Assembly (NCBI GenBank): GCA_035649275.1
Contig: DASRJW010000052.1
Location: 1-18,828 of the forward strand
Origin: Candidatus Krumholzibacteriia bacterium
GTDB lineage: Bacteria > Krumholzibacteriota > Krumholzibacteriia > G020349025
Direction: 5' to 3'
Length of the DNA: 18,828 bases
The notes under the pieces were generated by a model. The model searched no databases. It had not been told where the DNA came from and worked only from the letters and a program-made list of their open reading frames with translations. This document shows positions 18,216 to 18,828 of the stretch, one piece after another. Within the stretch, counting starts at the first letter, position 1. Each line of letters opens with the position of its first letter. The position numbers were made by a program, and so were the translations under genes.

Positions 18216-18828
18216 GGTCGGTGGCCGCCGCGGCGAGATCCGAGCCAGGGCGCGCTCTAGGATCTCTTCACCGACGACGTGCCCAATGCTGCAGGCGCCG
18301 ATGCGCGGCGTCAGCACGAAATGCAGTCGGCCGGAACGCGCCTTCTTGTCGCGCCCGAGGAAGCGGCGCAGCCGCGGCAACGACGGCTCCCAAGGTGCGC
18401 GCGTCCGCAGACCGAGGTGCTGCAGCAGCGCTTCGAGGCGCTCGTGCATGGCTTCCTGCGCCACGCCGTTCATCTCGGCGACCGCGGTGGCAACCAACAT
18501 GCCGAGGCCCACCGCTTCGCCGTGGGTCAGATCTCCGGGTGCTGCTGCTTCCAGCGCGTGCCCGACGGTGTGACCGAAGTTGAGCACCCCGCGCTGCCCA
18601 CGCTCCCAGGGATCGGCGGCGACGACGCGCGCCTTGATCCGGCAGCAGCGCGCCACCAGTCTAGCATCGGCCCGAGGCTCCCGTCCGAGTCGCTCAGGAT
18701 CGCTGCGCTCCAGGGCGCGGAAGAGAGCCCGATCGGCGATCATGGCGTATTTCACGATCTCTCCGAGCCCGCTCTTGCGTTCGCGCTCCGGCAGCGTCCG
18801 GAGGAAATCCGTGCCCACGAGCACGTGC
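18207..18828 (-). CDS. aroB: 3-dehydroquinate synthase (C-terminal part; start lies beyond the right edge)
   Basis: AroB cyclises DAHP to 3-dehydroquinate, the second step of the shikimate pathway, using NAD and a divalent metal. About 206 residues are in the window, compared with roughly 350-370 for the whole enzyme. The reading frame is open to the edge, so the N-terminal NAD-binding part is outside. The fragment begins VLVGTDFLRTLPERERKSGLGEIVKYAMI, the AroB block holding a metal-binding Glu. GVLNFGHTVGHALEA and THGEAVGLGM hold the metal-binding histidines. An apparent GTG near 18824 lies inside the conserved domain and is not the true start. The stop is embedded in the ribosome-binding site of the next gene. 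Confidence 0.95.
   Translation of the reverse strand, partial: HVLVGTDFLRTLPERERKSGLGEIVKYAMIADRALFRALERSDPERLGREPRADARLVARCCRIKARVVAADPWERGQRGVLNFGHTVGHALEAAAPGDLTHGEAVGLGMLVATAVAEMNGVAQEAMHERLEALLQHLGLRTRAPWEPSLPRLRRFLGRDKKARSGRLHFVLTPRIGACSIGHVVGEEILERALARISPRRPPTRR

Overview
This window looks like a chromosomal housekeeping segment from a GC-rich, diderm (Gram-negative) bacterium. The diderm call rests on BamD (outer-membrane protein assembly), LolC (lipoprotein release) and a type IV pilus retraction ATPase. All 17 genes lie on the minus strand, so transcription runs from the right edge to the left. Third codon positions are strongly GC, which produces very long antisense shadow ORFs. 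I cannot place the phylum from sequence alone. The mixed gene order suggests a lineage outside the well-studied Proteobacteria and Firmicutes, perhaps of the FCB or Eisenbacteria/Krumholzibacteria type, but that is a weak guess.

Layout in transcription order, right to left: the 3' part of aroB (18828-18207), a TPR/proline-rich protein (18204-17014), aroQ (17017-16559), accB (16475-16005), pilT (15925-14786), accC (14736-13375), ftsK (13213-10976), rimO (10950-9490), a signal-peptide protein of unknown function (9356-8721), a TPR protein (8681-7932), a bamD-like lipoprotein (7935-7138), nadD (7133-6537), polA (6540-3862), coaE (3862-3236), prfB with a programmed +1 frameshift (3251-2135), lysS (2120-636) and the 5' part of lolC (625-1). 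The lolC fragment has no stop inside the window.

The genes are packed into runs with 1-16 bp overlaps or gaps of a few bases, so long polycistronic transcripts are likely. The only spacers of any size are 161 bp (accC to ftsK), 133 bp (rimO to the unknown gene), 83 bp (aroQ to accB), 79 bp (accB to pilT) and 49 bp (pilT to accC). No stretch over 300 bases lacks a gene, and I see no rRNA, tRNA, mobile element, phage gene, CRISPR array or convincing intrinsic terminator.

The functions are core ones: shikimate pathway (aroB, aroQ), malonyl-CoA synthesis (accB, accC), chromosome segregation (ftsK), ribosomal protein S12 modification (rimO), envelope biogenesis (bamD, lolC), NAD and CoA synthesis (nadD, coaE), DNA repair synthesis (polA) and translation (prfB, lysS). 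I did not find an obvious new defence or mobile system. The best leads are pilT wedged between accB and accC, with tandem hairpins before it and a possible leaderless promoter after it; the prfB recoding site; a polA whose proofreading residues are lost; and the block of uncharacterised envelope/TPR proteins between rimO and nadD.
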